Positions 47,017 through 59,104 of a stretch of DNA of 64,000 bases are shown here, in pieces. A program made the position numbers and the translations under genes. Position 1 is the first letter of the stretch; each line of letters begins with the position of its first letter. Source of the stretch: Gnetum montanum (taxonomy: Eukaryota; Streptophyta; Gnetopsida; Gnetales; Gnetaceae); the NCBI GenBank assembly GCA_015680685.1, contig MNCI01015581.1, forward strand, positions 65,033-129,032, given 5' to 3'. Below the pieces are notes generated by a model. It was not told where the DNA came from, made no database searches, and saw nothing but the letters and a program-made list of their open reading frames with translations.

Positions 47017-47507
47017 TTGGTTAAACTAACAAAGAAAGATGCTCCTTTTATTTGGACCCTAGAATGTGAAAAAGCATTCCAACAACTAAAAGAAAAGCTT
47101 GTGGAAACTCTAATTCTACAAGCACCTAATTGGTCCAGACCATTTCACATCATGACAAATGCATCGAATTATGCTTTTGGAAGCTATGATAACATAGTTA
47201 GATAATAAAAAAATTCATATTGCATCCACTGCACCAATTAAAGCATTGTGGATGCACAATTGAACTACACCACTATAGAAAAAAATTGATGACAATGGTG
47301 TTTGTTCTAAAGAAGTTCAGGCACTATGTGCTTAGATATAAGGTGTTTGTGCACATAGATAATAGTGCCATCTACTTCATAATGAACAAGCCAATGGTGA
47401 GCCCTCGTGTCATACAGTGGCTTGTGATCTTACAGGAGTTTGATCTTACAATGGTAGATCGAAAGGGCATTGAGAATGTGGTCACTGGTCACTTGTCTCG
47501 ATTGTGA
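47017..47507 (+). pseudogene. Element F RNase H
   Basis: Connection KKDAPFIWTLECEKAFQQLK, then FHIMTNASNYAFGS, where the first catalytic Asp of DAS is Asn. Second half 47220-47507 has FRHYVLRYKVFVHIDNSAI and RVIQWLVILQEFDLTMVDRK. A frameshift lies near 47195. Confidence 0.7.
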
Positions 47508-47699
47508 TGGGATGACAAAGAGAAAGAAAGTCGATTATTTGATACATTTCTTAATGAACTTCTCTTTATTGGAGAAATAACTGAATAAAAGCCCAATGAG
47601 CCAAAATGGTATGATAACATTTTGTCCTATCTTCTCACTTAAGAGATACCACAAGGATTGGACCACCGGAGGAAATAATAGTTTCTTCACCAGGTAAAG

Positions 47700-48890
47700 C
47701 ACTTCATGGAGATCCACAAACACCTTTACAAGGTGTGCATTGATAGCCTAGTTCATTGGTGTGTCCCTGATGCTGGTCAACTACGCATGCTCCAAGATGC
47801 TCATGAAGGTCCTTGTGAAGGACATTATGCTTGGAGATGCTCGACCATTAAAATCCTGATGGTAGGGTGCTATTAGCTAACACTCTTTAGGAATATTGAC
47901 CATTTCATCTTCTCTTGTGAATGATGCTAACAAGATGGTGGAATGACTACTCGAATGGAATGACCTTAACAATGGATTCAACCTTTAGAACCATTTGACA
48001 TTTGGGGCATTGATTTCATTGGTCCCATCATGGCCATGTCAAATGGAAAGGCATACATCATAGTCGCTATTGACTATTGTATGAAATGGGTAGAAGTAGC
48101 AGTTGTCATCAGCTGTACATCTTCTACTGCTACTCAGTTTGTACAACAAAATGTTGTAAATAGGTTTGGTGTGCCACATGCATTAATTTTTGACCATGGA
48201 ACTCATTTTACAAGCACTACTTTTTGGAAGCTCATGCAACACTTAGGGGTTGAAGACAAACTCATAACACCTTATCATCCCCAAGCTAATGGTCAAGTTG
48301 AGGTTACCAATAGGGAAATCACAAGAATTGTTAGCAAGTATAGGAAGGAATGGAGCACAAAACTCATCAGTGCCCTTTGGGCCTACCACTTAACTTGGAA
48401 ACTTCCTATAGGCTACTCTCCCTATGAGCTTGTGTATAGTAAACTACCAATACTTTTTATTCAATCTAAACTCCGTACACTTTCAACGGCTTGTGACCTT
48501 GACCTTGACTTAAGTCTAGCCCAAAAAGAACGATTGATGAATCTCAACCTACTAGATGAAAATCGATTATCATCTAATGAGTTGCATAAGTTTTATGACA
48601 AAAAGCATCACGACCTAAAAATTAGAAAGGTTAAATTTCAACCATGAGACAAGGCTCGCTACTAGAACCGCACACATGTACCTCAACGAACTAAGTTCCT
48701 GACATTGTGGGAAGGACCTTATATCATTTATGAAACTTTTCCTTTAAGGGCCATGATGATCTATAAACCTGAGAGCCCAAACAAGAAACAGTTGGTGAAC
48801 ATCCAAAAAATTAAGCCTTTCCATGAGTATACGCCAGCTAACATAACAAGCACCTCATCCAATGGACAACCATGCTCCATATTTTAGATC
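47700..48890 (+). pseudogene. Element F integrase
   Basis: Zinc-domain remnant AHEGPCEGHYAWRC near 47795. The catalytic core is open from 48030 to 48647 (205 codons). D1 lies just before, in GIDFIGPIMAMS; D2 is in FDHGTHFTSTTF; E is in HPQANGQVEVTNREI, so the D,D-35-E set is still present. C-terminal GPY/F-like block LWEGPYIIYETFPLRAMMIY (48705-48780). Stops upstream and between core and C-terminal domain make it a pseudogene. The integrase core is the longest intact pol segment in the window. Confidence 0.78.
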
Positions 48891-48903
48891 TCCTCCTTTC
48901 AAC

Positions 48904-48918
48904 TTAGTCATGGGGGAG
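48904..48918 (+). promoter_or_regulatory. Internal polypurine-tract-like motif, element F
   Basis: TTAGTCATGGGGGAG just after integrase, nearly identical to the terminal PPT of A, E and G. Confidence 0.5.
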
Positions 48919-50616
48919 ATGTCCAACCATGCTAACCATTCAAGCAGCTCAATTTTTTTAACTTTTTTGTTTTACACATTTTTCATTTTAAAGCTTTTTG
49001 TTTTACATGTTCTTTTTTTTACATCTTTTTTTTTATGTTATTAATTTTTTCTAATTTTTGTTTTACACCATCATTAGTACATTTGATATCTCTTGAATAA
49101 TTTGCACTTTCTTCTATATTTTCTTCTATTTGATGTGATTGTCTAACTTTTTATTAATAAGTGTTAGGTACATTGGTAATGTGTTACTTGATGGTGGTAT
49201 ATACTATTTTTGTTATTTTATTGTTGGTGTCTGGTTTCTAGCTTTAAATTTCGTTACATATAATTAGGACATGATTCCTTTTTCATGTAACAAGTAGTGA
49301 GTCCACAACATCCACCCATCCACACACTCTATGGTTTTCCTTATTTTGGAAACATGCAATCCATTTTTCATTAATGAAACTTTAATAAATTTTTGACTTT
49401 GGTAGTTTCCAGAATTAGGAAGGATTCAAAGGTTTGAATAGGGTGTGGATTCAAGGGGATTTGGTATTCTTTGTACTTTTCTATTTTCCTAGGTGCATGT
49501 GTGTTTCCATGAATTTCTTACTATTCCATGCTAATCAATAAAGGAAGTTGAATACGTCCTTGCATGGTATGGTTCTCATTAAAAAGAAAAGATGAGGATT
49601 CAAAGCATACCCTTTAGACAAAATAACTACATACATCCTCGCATGGTGTGGTTCTCATCAAGAAAAAAAAGATGAGAATTCAAAGCACACCCCTTGGACA
49701 AAATAAATGCATGTGTCTTTACATGGTGTGGTTTCCATTTAAAAAAGAAAGCAATGGAAATTCAAAGCACATCCCTTAGATAGAATAAATGGGCTACAAG
49801 CACTAGTTATGGGACTTGTCTCCTCTAACTACGGCCCTTCCTCACTTCCTAATTCTTCTTTAATTTGGAACAATGGTTATTTTGTGGGAGCACTCTTGNN
49901 NNNNNNNNNNNNNNNNNNNNNNNNNNNNNNNNNNNNNNNNNNNNNNNNNNNNNNNNNNNNNNNNNNNNNNNNNNNNNNNNNNNNNNNNNNNNNNNNNNNN
50001 NNNNNNNNNNNNNNNNNNNNNNNNNNNNNNNNNNNNNNNNNNNNNNNNNNNNNNNNNNNNNNNNNNNNNNNNNNNNNNNNNNNNNNNNNNNNNNNNNNNN
50101 NNNNNNNNNNNNNNNNNNNNNNNNNNNNNNNNNNNNNNNNNNNNNNNNNNNNNNNNNNNNNNNNNNNNNNNNNNNNNNNNNNNNNNNNNNNNNNNNNNNN
50201 NNNNNNNNNNNNNNNNNNNNNNNNNNNNNNNNNNNNNNNNNNNNNNNNNNNNNNNNNNNNNNNNNNNNNNNNNNNNNNNNNNNNNNNNNNNNNNNNNNNN
50301 NNNNNNNNNNNNNNNNNNNNNNNNNNNNNNNNNNNNNNNNNNNNNNNNNNNNNNNNNNNNNNNNNNNNNNNNNNNNNNNNNNNNNNNNNNNNNNNNNNNN
50401 NNNNNNNNNNNNNNNNNNNNNNNNNNNNNNNNNNNNNNNNNNNNNNNNNNNNNNNNNNNNNNNNNNNNNNNNNNNNNNNNNNNNNNNNNNNNNNNNNNNN
50501 NNNNNNNNNNNNNNNNNNNNNNNNNNNNNNNNNNNNNNNNNNNNNNNNNNNNNNNNNNNNNNNNNNNNNNNNNNNNNNNNNNNNNNNNNNNNNNNNNNNA
50601 AAAATAAAAATCCAAA
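48919..50616 (+). other. Element F spacer with assembly gap
   Basis: T-rich tract (48950-49040), conserved spacer blocks (49260-49860) and a 701-base N run (49899-50599). Any ORF3 or terminal PPT of F is hidden in the gap. The last 17 bases before the right LTR, AAAATAAAAATCCAAA, are not PPT-like. Confidence 0.6.
49899..50599. other. Assembly gap (701 N)
   Basis: Run of N inside the element F spacer. Length may be an estimate. Confidence 0.99.
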
Positions 50617-51449
50617 TGATGAATCATTATTTTGTATTGGCAATGATGTCATGTATGGACCCAACATTAGATGTTCGACATTAAGGCATATACCCTAAGT
50701 CTATAAATACCACGCATGGGCTCTAGTTTTCACAAGTAATTCATTAGTTAGTTTTCAATTTTCAAGCAAGGTAGCGGAGCTCTAACTATTTCTTCTCCCT
50801 GGAGTTAGAATATTTTCTGAGTGCCTGTAGAAGGAGTCTAAAGTGTGTACGATTCCTTGTTCAAGCACTGATGTACTTGAGCATAGCAGTGTAACAGGAA
50901 TAAAATGAACTCTTTTGACAATCCTTGTAGCACTAAGAATAGCTTAATATTTTCTTTAATGCATTCTACTTTCTTGTTCTTTACTTTAATGCATTTCATT
51001 AAGCAATTTATTTGCAGCAATTAATGAACACGAGCATGACCACTCCAAGCATTTATATAGTACTTGGTAACCTAGCAACTTTTAATGTTTGGTAGCCCAG
51101 CAATGCTGTATGTGTTCAGGATGTGTCTTGGAAAGTGGGGTGATTACATGTGTTAGGCTAGCTAGGTAATAGACATTAGTTTCAATCTACTCTACCCTTT
51201 ATTCTTGTTGTAAGTAATTACATCCATAAAACATAAAATGATAAAAATTCATATACCTCAATTACACTTAAACCATGCCCTTGAGCCTTACAAGTGTAGT
51301 TGGGAAGACAACAAATGTTCTCAACATCATTTCACTTCCTAGAGAAACTAATGTACAAGATAGCTATAGGTCCACAGAATTCAACCAAATCACATGTAAC
51401 GCCTTAGTGATTCGTATGGTTGGGTGTAGGGGTACCTCACCACCCATCA
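50617..51449 (+). repeat. Element F right LTR
   Basis: Uninterrupted counterpart of the left LTR, TGATGAATC to ACCCATCA. TATA box near 50701. It shows the pre-insertion sequence for element E (GATTACATGTGTTAGG near 51145). Confidence 0.82.
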
Positions 51450-51852
51450 CTAAAGTATAAAAGCAAAGGAGTATTGCAGAGAGAAAAAACTTTAAATCAA
51501 TAAAAAGAAAAGGCCTAACTATTTTGATGATGCCTAACAATGATGGTTTTAGAATGCTTGATTGGCCTAATACGAGAGACAATATCCCTTTTAACTTTTT
51601 GAAAAATTAATGAAACATTCAACAATTCAAAAAAATAAGAAACCTTTGCTTTCATGTTTAGAGATTTGCAAATGTATTTTAGTGGAGAATGATGGGAGTA
51701 GTTTTAGCTTACCCAAAATCCTACATGGTAATAGGTTGTGAAATTGTGTGGTTAGGGTCATCAAACGTAAGCATCACATCAATGTTTTGTTGCCATGTGT
51801 GAAGTTTTTTTGGTGATAATAAGTGTGAATTTTGTTATTCAACATTAGATTT
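51450..51852. other. Flank between elements F and H
   Basis: No gene. The right half (51655-51850) is copy 2 of the dispersed repeat at 25865-26070. Element H begins right at its end. Confidence 0.6.
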
Positions 51853-52745
51853 TGATGAGTCATAGTTCTATTGGCTATGTCAATGAGGCCTTGTCGATGC
51901 ATCATATCATGTGTCAACAAGGCCCTGTCGATGTAGTGTCTATATTCAACTATAAATACATGCATGGCAGCTACATTTATGGCAATAGAGATTTAGTAGC
52001 AATGAAGCTCTTGCAATTTGTTCATTTGAGAGTTAGAATTTTTGTCCCAAGTGCCTGTAGCAGGAGTCATTGTGTGTACAGATCTTTATTCGAGCATTGT
52101 TATACTTGAGCATGACAATGTGTGCGGAAATAAAGATGAACTTTCTAATAAACATTGTAGCATTCCGAATAGATTGAATATTTTTTATGCATTTAATGTT
52201 TTCAATTATTTGTTAAATGTTTTTAATTATGTATTAAATATTTTCTAGTAATTAAGTTAATGAAGCAATTAAGCAAGATAGATTAAACACATAAGTACGA
52301 CTGCTTCGAACATAACACATATTTGCTTGGTAATCCTAGTAGCATTATTGCTTGGTACACCTAGTAGCATAGCGTTTGGTAACCCAGTAGTGGATATGTG
52401 GGTTTAGGACATCTATGAAAAGTGGGATAGAGTGCTTATGTTAAGACTAGTTAGATATTAGTTAATTAGTTAAATTAAATTAGTTAATCAAATTACTTTT
52501 ATCTGCCTTTTGAATACCAAACCATAAAATATAAAATGATAAAAATCAAATGCCTCAATTACACTTAACCATACCAATGTACATCACAAGTGTAATTGGG
52601 AAAACAATGACTAACCTTAAGGCAAAAGTTCACTGCCTAGAAGACTAGCTCACCAAAAACTACAAAGTTTGCAAAATTCAACCAAATCATGCATGAATGC
52701 TTGTCATTCATATGGTTGGGCATACGGGTACCTCACTGCTCATCA
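51853..52745 (+). repeat. Element H 5' LTR (893 bp)
   Basis: TGATGAGTCATAG start, TGCTCATCA end. U3 words TCAATGAGGCCTTGTCGATG and variants at 51879-51942, TATA box ACTATAAATACATG near 51950. U5 has three copies of a TTGGTAATCCTAGTAG-type phrase (52330-52396). Confidence 0.75.
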
Positions 52746-52746
52746 T

Positions 52747-52763
52747 TGGTGTTGTTGCTGGGA
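52747..52763 (+). other. Element H primer-binding site
   Basis: TGGTGTTGTTGCTGGGA, a degenerate tRNA-Asp-type PBS one base after the LTR. Confidence 0.65.
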
Positions 52764-52896
52764 CTTTGTTTATTGAAATGTGTGCTATTTAGGATTAGTG
52801 AATATTATTTATATCATTGGATGAACTCAAGGTCAACATCACTCTCAACAACATATAAATTACTAAGCACATTGATAATTTTATTTGTTTTGCAAA

Positions 52897-54720
52897 ATAT
52901 CTTCTTCTTCCCATAGACGTGAAGATATCAAACTGCTAGCCCCATAGGAGTGCAAAGTGGTATATATTCATCCCAATGAGTACATACTGGATTTCACCTT
53001 TATCCTACATCAGGATGAACAACTGTAATGACGTGATATGGAGGGCAACATTGTGTTATCCCTCGATTAGTCTATACCAGGGATGCTGCTTAAAACTATT
53101 AAGAAGTTGGGCATCTTAGATCTTCATGAAGCATATGTTGTTAATGGTTATGACAGTCAGGATTATCATCCCATTGAAACACAACATAGGCAAGATTAAC
53201 ACTAGGAGAAGCACCATGATTTTACTAAGGAAAAACACTTTAGTAATCCCTTGTTCTTACTAAACCAAGATAATAATGAGGATCCTCCTCTTGAAGGTTC
53301 TCAACATGAAGATTCTCCACCCCTATTATTGGTGATGAGGGTGTGACCCTGAACCTATGATCCACAATTCATAAACTAGGTTTAGGAAAAAGTTATAGTC
53401 AAGGTAGGAACTCAGGCAAGCATGACAATAGAAAGGGATCTAAGGATGGTGATTGTAATGAGTGAAAAAGTGGTGGTGGACACCACAGTGGTAGTGGTAG
53501 TCCACCTTTCTCTTCATCCTCTTCATCTAATTCCAAACATTCTTGTTCATCTATCGATTCTCATAGAAGCTACCATCGAAATAATCATGATGAAGGTGAT
53601 CAACGAGACAATAATGACTATGAAGGCCACCGAGATTGAAGGGTTGATCCAAACCATCATCGACGCAGTGATGATGATGAACCTCTCTTAGCGACTTGAA
53701 AAATTCTCAACATTGTAGAGGTAGTTAGAATTCCAACGAAGCATATGAAATATAGTAGGATTAAGTGCTTATACATGAATAATATCCCAAAATTTGAGGG
53801 GGGATACAACTCCAATCCACAGACACATCTACAAGATTTCCATGATGCTTGTGCCTTACAAAACATAGAAAATGAATGGCATAAACCCAAGCTCTTCCCT
53901 AGGACACTCATCAAGGAATTTGAAAGCTGGTATCGATCCTTGGAACCAGAATCCATTCGTTGATGGAGTACCATATTAGAGCTATTTAATGACAAATACC
54001 AGACACACTCCAAAGTGTCTAATTTGAGCAGAAAAATACGAAACATACACATGAACCCTTAGATATCACCATGGGTACATACTATTCACTCTTACACTAA
54101 AGCCTTGGCCATGATTATTCTTAGAGGGAAGAACTTTGCCATGTCATAGATGGGCTTAGAGTAGAAACTAGAAGAATCCTGAGGATGTATGTCCAAGGAA
54201 GATTGTTTGAACTAAGAACTCATTAGATCCAAAGGTTGATTGAGTAGGTAGGAAAAAAAGAAGGTGAGCTATGAAAAAGAGAAAGTGCAAAAGAGTATAA
54301 TAGAAACCCTTCCATGAGAAAATAGGAGATCTGACTTTGTGATAAAGAGGAGTCACCATTTGATGAAGTGGTAAACATGAAAACCTTGCCCATCCAAAAA
54401 TCTATTTATGATATTTTGGCAAAGGTTGATAAATTATGGGATTCTTTAGATGAAAAATTTCAAACTACTATGAAGATTGTTGAAGAATCCAAAGAGCAAA
54501 ATAGTGATCATAATTGCAAGAGGTAAAAAGAAGCTAAGCGTGCCTACCAAAGAGGTAAGGACAAAGTTGCAACCATAGAGGAAGTTATGAAAATCGACTC
54601 TGATGATGAAACTAATTGTGAGATTTGTTAATATGAACATCCAAAGGGTTCTTACCCTATGGTGTTACACTTATAAGATTTTGGGGTGTGTGCATTGAAT
54701 CCTTGATTGGCATGTAGGCA
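52897..54720 (+). pseudogene. Element H gag relic
   Basis: The start equivalent to MSSSSH reads ATA TCT TCT, so the ATG is lost by G to A. Next are the VVYIHPNEYILDFTFILHQD domain with RDMEGNIVL, and a Ser/His/Asn/Arg-rich tract (53400-53700). The core has KFEGGYNSNPQTHLQDFHDA and ALQNIENEWHKPKLFPRTL (53745-53963), then LFNDKYQTHS. A coiled-coil-like segment (54400-54520) comes before a damaged knuckle near 54618 (CEIC, stop, YEHPKGS). Many stops. Confidence 0.68.
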
Positions 54721-55339
54721 AGCACCTAGATGATTGCCTTATCCTCAAGGCAATCCAAGGTAGTTCACTAGCAACAACAAGCTTACTACCCAAGTGGAGC
54801 TCCTCCACAACCTTATGAACAATATCAACTATGGTACCAACCATAATCGTGGAGAATGCCACTACCAAGGTAGTAATACCCTTATAGGCAACAAGATCCA
54901 TATAGGTATTATGTTCAACAACCTGTCTCTCTAAGAAGTTCAACAAGTCATACCTCATTTCAACATCACTATGACCCTCTAGAGTACCACTGTAGACATT
55001 TTCCATCTACTCGAGGAGAGAACCCATATCCATATCACCCTCTACATCCATTTTCACATGCACCTCCGCCTTCAACCCAGTTACCTCCTACTCCATCCAT
55101 GCAGGATGAGATTCCTTCACAACTATAACAATGAAATGCTACAAGGGCTATACATTCACAATCGACTTTCCAGCCAAGTGGTTCAGACAATCGATCTAGA
55201 AAAAGATCCTTCTTTCAACCTAGAAATCTTCTCCAACCCTCTCAACCTAGTATGGTTCATCATCCTACATATCCAATACCCTCATCCTCTGCATCAAATA
55301 CCTTCAAGTTCCCTTCAAACTTAGTGTTACCTCAGATTC

Positions 55340-55845
55340 TCACTATAATGATAACTCATGTTGTTTCTAACGAATCAAGGTTGGCTATCTTTTCATGAAA
55401 AGATCTCATCCAAGAAGTCCACACATTTACCTGTAGATCACTAGAAATGATCCATTTAAGGCTCTTCTTGACTTTGGTTCTAGAGTTAATATAATCTCCC
55501 ATAACATGTACAAAGCCTAGAACCTACCAACACTCAAGAAGAGCAACATCTATCTAGAATTAGTAGATCAGTTAATTACTATCCTTTTGGGATTAATAGA
55601 GGAAATTATGATAATAGATTATGGGTGGTCCTATCCTACTAATTTTCTGGTGATCAGGGTTGAAAATTGCAAAAGTGACTTCCCCATCATTATGGGAAGA
55701 GCTTGGTGAAGCATGGTTGATGCATATATGGGCCTAAGGGATCTCTCTCTGGAAATATCCAAAGAAAATGAATTGGAAAAGATAGAGAAGAAGTGTATTC
55801 CATGCATCGCATACAAAAATAACACATGTAATTATGTATAAAATA
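55340..55845 (+). pseudogene. Element H retropepsin-like protease
   Basis: Active-site strand LLDFGSRVNIIS near 55462 (Asp kept, Ser of DSG changed). Then LVDQLITILLGLIEEIM, FPIIMGRAW and KKCIPCIAYK. The connector (55989-56276) with MDKLEQVHPQLSNEDDD follows. Confidence 0.65.
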
Positions 55846-56276
55846 TTTGGTCCATCAAAAGTACATACATTAAAGCATGCAACTAGTGTGCATAAGAAAT
55901 CAATATTCAAAGGTGTTTGTACATAGCAGCCACAAAACAGGAGGGCACCTAGTGGCTGAGAGCTAACTCAGATAGTAGAACATTATGCATGGAACCAATT
56001 GACAGCCTTACATGTGCTTATGTTGAAGGCATGGACAAACTTGAACAAGTTCATCCCCAACTCTCTAATGAAGATGATGATACCTGTTGGGGAGAGTTGG
56101 AAATCCTTGATAACTTTAAGCAGAAGTCCCTAAAGCTAAAACATTTACCAGCTAATATGGAATATGCATTTCTAAACAATGGTAAATTAGTCATAATTAA
56201 TGCCAAACTCAGTCTTGAACAAAAAGAAAAGTTATTAAAGGTGGTTAACAAATGGCCAACAACATTTTCTTGGTGA

Positions 56277-57260
56277 TATCCTAAGCTAACAAGAATCAAT
56301 CCAAGGATATGCCAACATCACATTTACAAATGGCTAATAGCCTTTTCTTAGTCATATCCCAAGCTGATAGGAATTGATCTAAGGATATGCCATCATTGTG
56401 TTTACATCGACTCAACCATGAAGCCAAGAAGGTAGCCATAAAGGCGGCTAAATCCCAAATTAAAGAAGATTGTCAAGGAGGAAATAGAGCAACTCCTCAA
56501 GGTAGGGTTCATCTATTCCATCATAGATAGTGAGTGGGTTAGCCCACTCATAATTATGCTGAAGAAAGGTGGCAAGTGGTAGGTCTACATTGACTTCAAA
56601 CTATTGAATATGGAAACATTTAAAGATCATTTTCCATTGCCATTTGTGGATCAAGTGTTGGACACCATATTTGGGCATTGCTATTATAGCTTCTTGGATG
56701 GTTATTATGGCTATAACCAAATCCAAATTGCATTAGAAGATCAGGCCAAAACAACATTCATGTGTCCTTGGGGAACTTTTGCATATTGTAAGATGCCATT
56801 TGATCTATGCAATGCTCCTACAACATTTCAACACCTGGTCCTTAGTATTTTCCAATAGCAGATCGATAGTGGTGTGGAATTCTTCATGAATGACTTTTCC
56901 ACCTATGGATCTACATTTGAGCAAGCCTTGGACCACCTTGAGCAAGTATTGAAAAGATGTGTTGAAAAAAAATTGCCGCTCAATTGGCAAAAGAGCCATG
57001 TCATGACCCAAGAAGGCATTATACTGGGGCATAAAATCACTCAAGCAAGGATTGAGGTAGATCTAGAAAATATAAGGATCATCCAAGGAATAACACACCA
57101 GCCAGAGATAGTTAAAGATGTTCGATCATTCCTTGGATACATTGGCTACTACCAGCAATTCATAGAGAATTTCTTTAAGATCACAAAACCATTGGTAGAA
57201 CTTACAAAGAAAGATACACCTTTCATCTGGACCAAGGAATGTGAACATGCATTCCAATAG
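56277..57260 (+). pseudogene. Element H reverse transcriptase
   Basis: Blocks in order: a KEEIEQLLKVGFI helix, DSEWVSPLIIM, then a long open piece from 56604 with FLDGYYGYNQIQIALED and DLCNAPTTFQHLVL. The catalytic box is VEFFMNDFSTYG (56874-56905), where the first Asp of MDD is Asn. Then LNWQKSHVMTQEGIILGHKI and FLGYIGYYQQFIENF (57130-57175). The catalytic change predicts loss of polymerase activity. A roughly 80-bp segment around 56270-56340 is partly repeated at 56340-56400 (CAACATTTTCTTGGTGATAT-like phrases). Confidence 0.75.
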
Positions 57261-57279
57261 TTAAAGGAGAAAATCATAG

Positions 57280-57690
57280 AAACACCAATACTACAAGTAC
57301 TAAACTAGTCTAAACCCTTCCACATCATGACAAATGCATCTAACTACACCTTGGGAGTAGTGCTCATGTAAATGGATGATAAGAAACACCCATACTACTT
57401 CCACTGCATGAGCTAAAGCATTTTGGGAGCATAATTAAATTACAACACCATTGAAAAAGGACTAATGGTTGTGGTGTATGGTCTAGAAATGTTTAGGCAC
57501 TATGTGCTTAGTTACAAAGTATTTGTGCACACGAATCACAGTGCAATTTGCTTCCTCATGAACAAGCCAATGGTGAGCCCTCATGTCATACAATGGCTTC
57601 TATTCTTGTAGGAGTTTGATCTCATAATGGTATATCAAAAAGGAACCGAGATTATGATCATTGACCACCTCTCTTACTTAAGATGGGATA
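57280..57690 (+). pseudogene. Element H RNase H
   Basis: FHIMTNASNYTLGVVLM near 57325 (Asp of DAS is Asn, as in F). Then FRHYVLSYKVFVHTNHSAI, where the second acidic position is also Asn (IDNSAI in F), and VIQWLLFL-x-EFDLIMV. Stops present. Confidence 0.65.
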
Positions 57691-57899
57691 ATAAAGAGGA
57701 GGAGTGCCCACTCTTTTATTAGTTTCTATATGAACTCCTCTTTATAGGAGGAATAAATGAATAAACACTCATAGAAACAACATGGTACAATGGTATCCTC
57801 AGTTATCTTCTCACTTAGGATATGCCACAAGATCTTGACTTTAGACAGAAGCAACACTTTCTTTAATAGGCCAAATACTTTATGAAAATCAACAGACAC

Positions 57900-59090
57900 C
57901 TCTACAAGGTGTGTGCAAATGGCCTAATTCATTGGTATGTCCTTGATGAAGATCAACTACATGTTCTTTAGGATGCTCACAAAGAGCCTTGCAGAGTCCA
58001 CTTTACAAACCATAAAAATACTAATGGCAAGATATTATTGACCTATAATATTTAAGGATGCCTACAAGTTTGTCAAATCTTGTGAACATTATTAATGAGA
58101 TGGGGAGATGACTACTCGAATGAAAGGTCCTCAACAGTGGATTCAACCACTGGAACCTTTTGACATATGGGTGTTGACTTCATGGGTCCCATTACACCCA
58201 TGTCCAATGGAAAGACATATATTATCATAGTAGTTGACTCCTGCACAAAATGGGTAGAGGAAGTAGCTATTACTAATTGTACATCATCCATTGCTACTAG
58301 ATTTATACAACAAAATATTGTAAATAGGTTTGGGATGCCACATTCACCAATTTCTGACAATGGAACTCCTTTCACAGGTGCCACTTTTAGAAAGTTGATG
58401 CAACGCTTAGGGGTTGAACATAAATTAACAATAGCCTATCATCCCCAAGCCAATGGTCAAGCAGAGGTAACCAATCAAGAGATCACAAAAATACTAAGAC
58501 AAACCATTAGCAAATATAGGAAATATTAGAGTACAAAACTTAATTATGCCCTCTAGGCTTACTGCTCAACATGGAAACTTCCTATTAGCTATTCTCTTAA
58601 TGAGTTGGTGTACGAAAAACTTCCAATGCTCTCGATTCAATTTAAGCTTCGTACACTCTCAACAACCTATGATCTGAATCTTGACCTAAGTCCAACACAA
58701 AAAAAAAATATTGATCAAATTGAATGTGCTAAATGAAAATTGATTAGTAGTCCTATCTTTGAATGAGGTGCACAAGGCATTCAGCAACCAACATCATGAC
58801 CTTAGAATAAGGAAAGTAAAATTTTAACCAAGAGACAAGGTCCTCTATTGGAACCTTACACATGTACCTCAGAGGGAAAAATTCTAAATATTATGGGTAG
58901 GACCTTATATAATTGATCAAACCTTTCCCTCTGGGGCCATGTTGATCTACAAGCCTAAAAGCCCAAATAAAAAGCAATTGGTCAATATCCAACAAGTAAA
59001 ACCTTTTCTTGAACCAAGATGGGCTAGTGCAACTACCACCTCGATGAATGAGCAACCACATTCTATCTTTTGGATCTTGTCCTTCCAACT
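57900..59090 (+). pseudogene. Element H integrase
   Basis: Weak zinc domain (AHKEPCRVHF). Core open at 58167-58529: D1 in VDFMGPITPMSNGKTY, D2 in SDNGTPFTGATFRK and E in HPQANGQAEVTNQEI, so the D,D-35-E triad is kept. Stops interrupt the part after KYRKY, and the GPY/F-like block is decayed near 58890-58950. Ends just before the internal purine tract. Confidence 0.75.
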
Positions 59091-59104
59091 TAGTCGTCGG
59101 GGAG
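59090..59104 (+). promoter_or_regulatory. Internal polypurine-tract-like motif, element H (first)
   Basis: TTAGTCGTCGGGGAG after integrase. A second candidate, TTTATCGTGGGGGTA, is at 60894-60908, ahead of ORF3. Confidence 0.45.

Larger units (their letters stand above)
27966..51449 (+). mobile_element. Element F: Athila/Tat-type element with full pol order, interrupted by E and G
   Basis: Left LTR 27966-28512 plus 35137-35440, degenerate PBS, gag (35602-37510 plus 44635-45180), protease, RT, RNase H, integrase, internal purine tract (48904-48918), spacer, a 701-base gap and a right LTR (50617-51449). Element E sits in the left LTR and element G in gag. The right LTR gives the empty site for E. 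No matching TSD is seen around F, and the 17 bases before the two LTRs are alike, so the pairing of the LTRs needs care. Confidence 0.75.
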
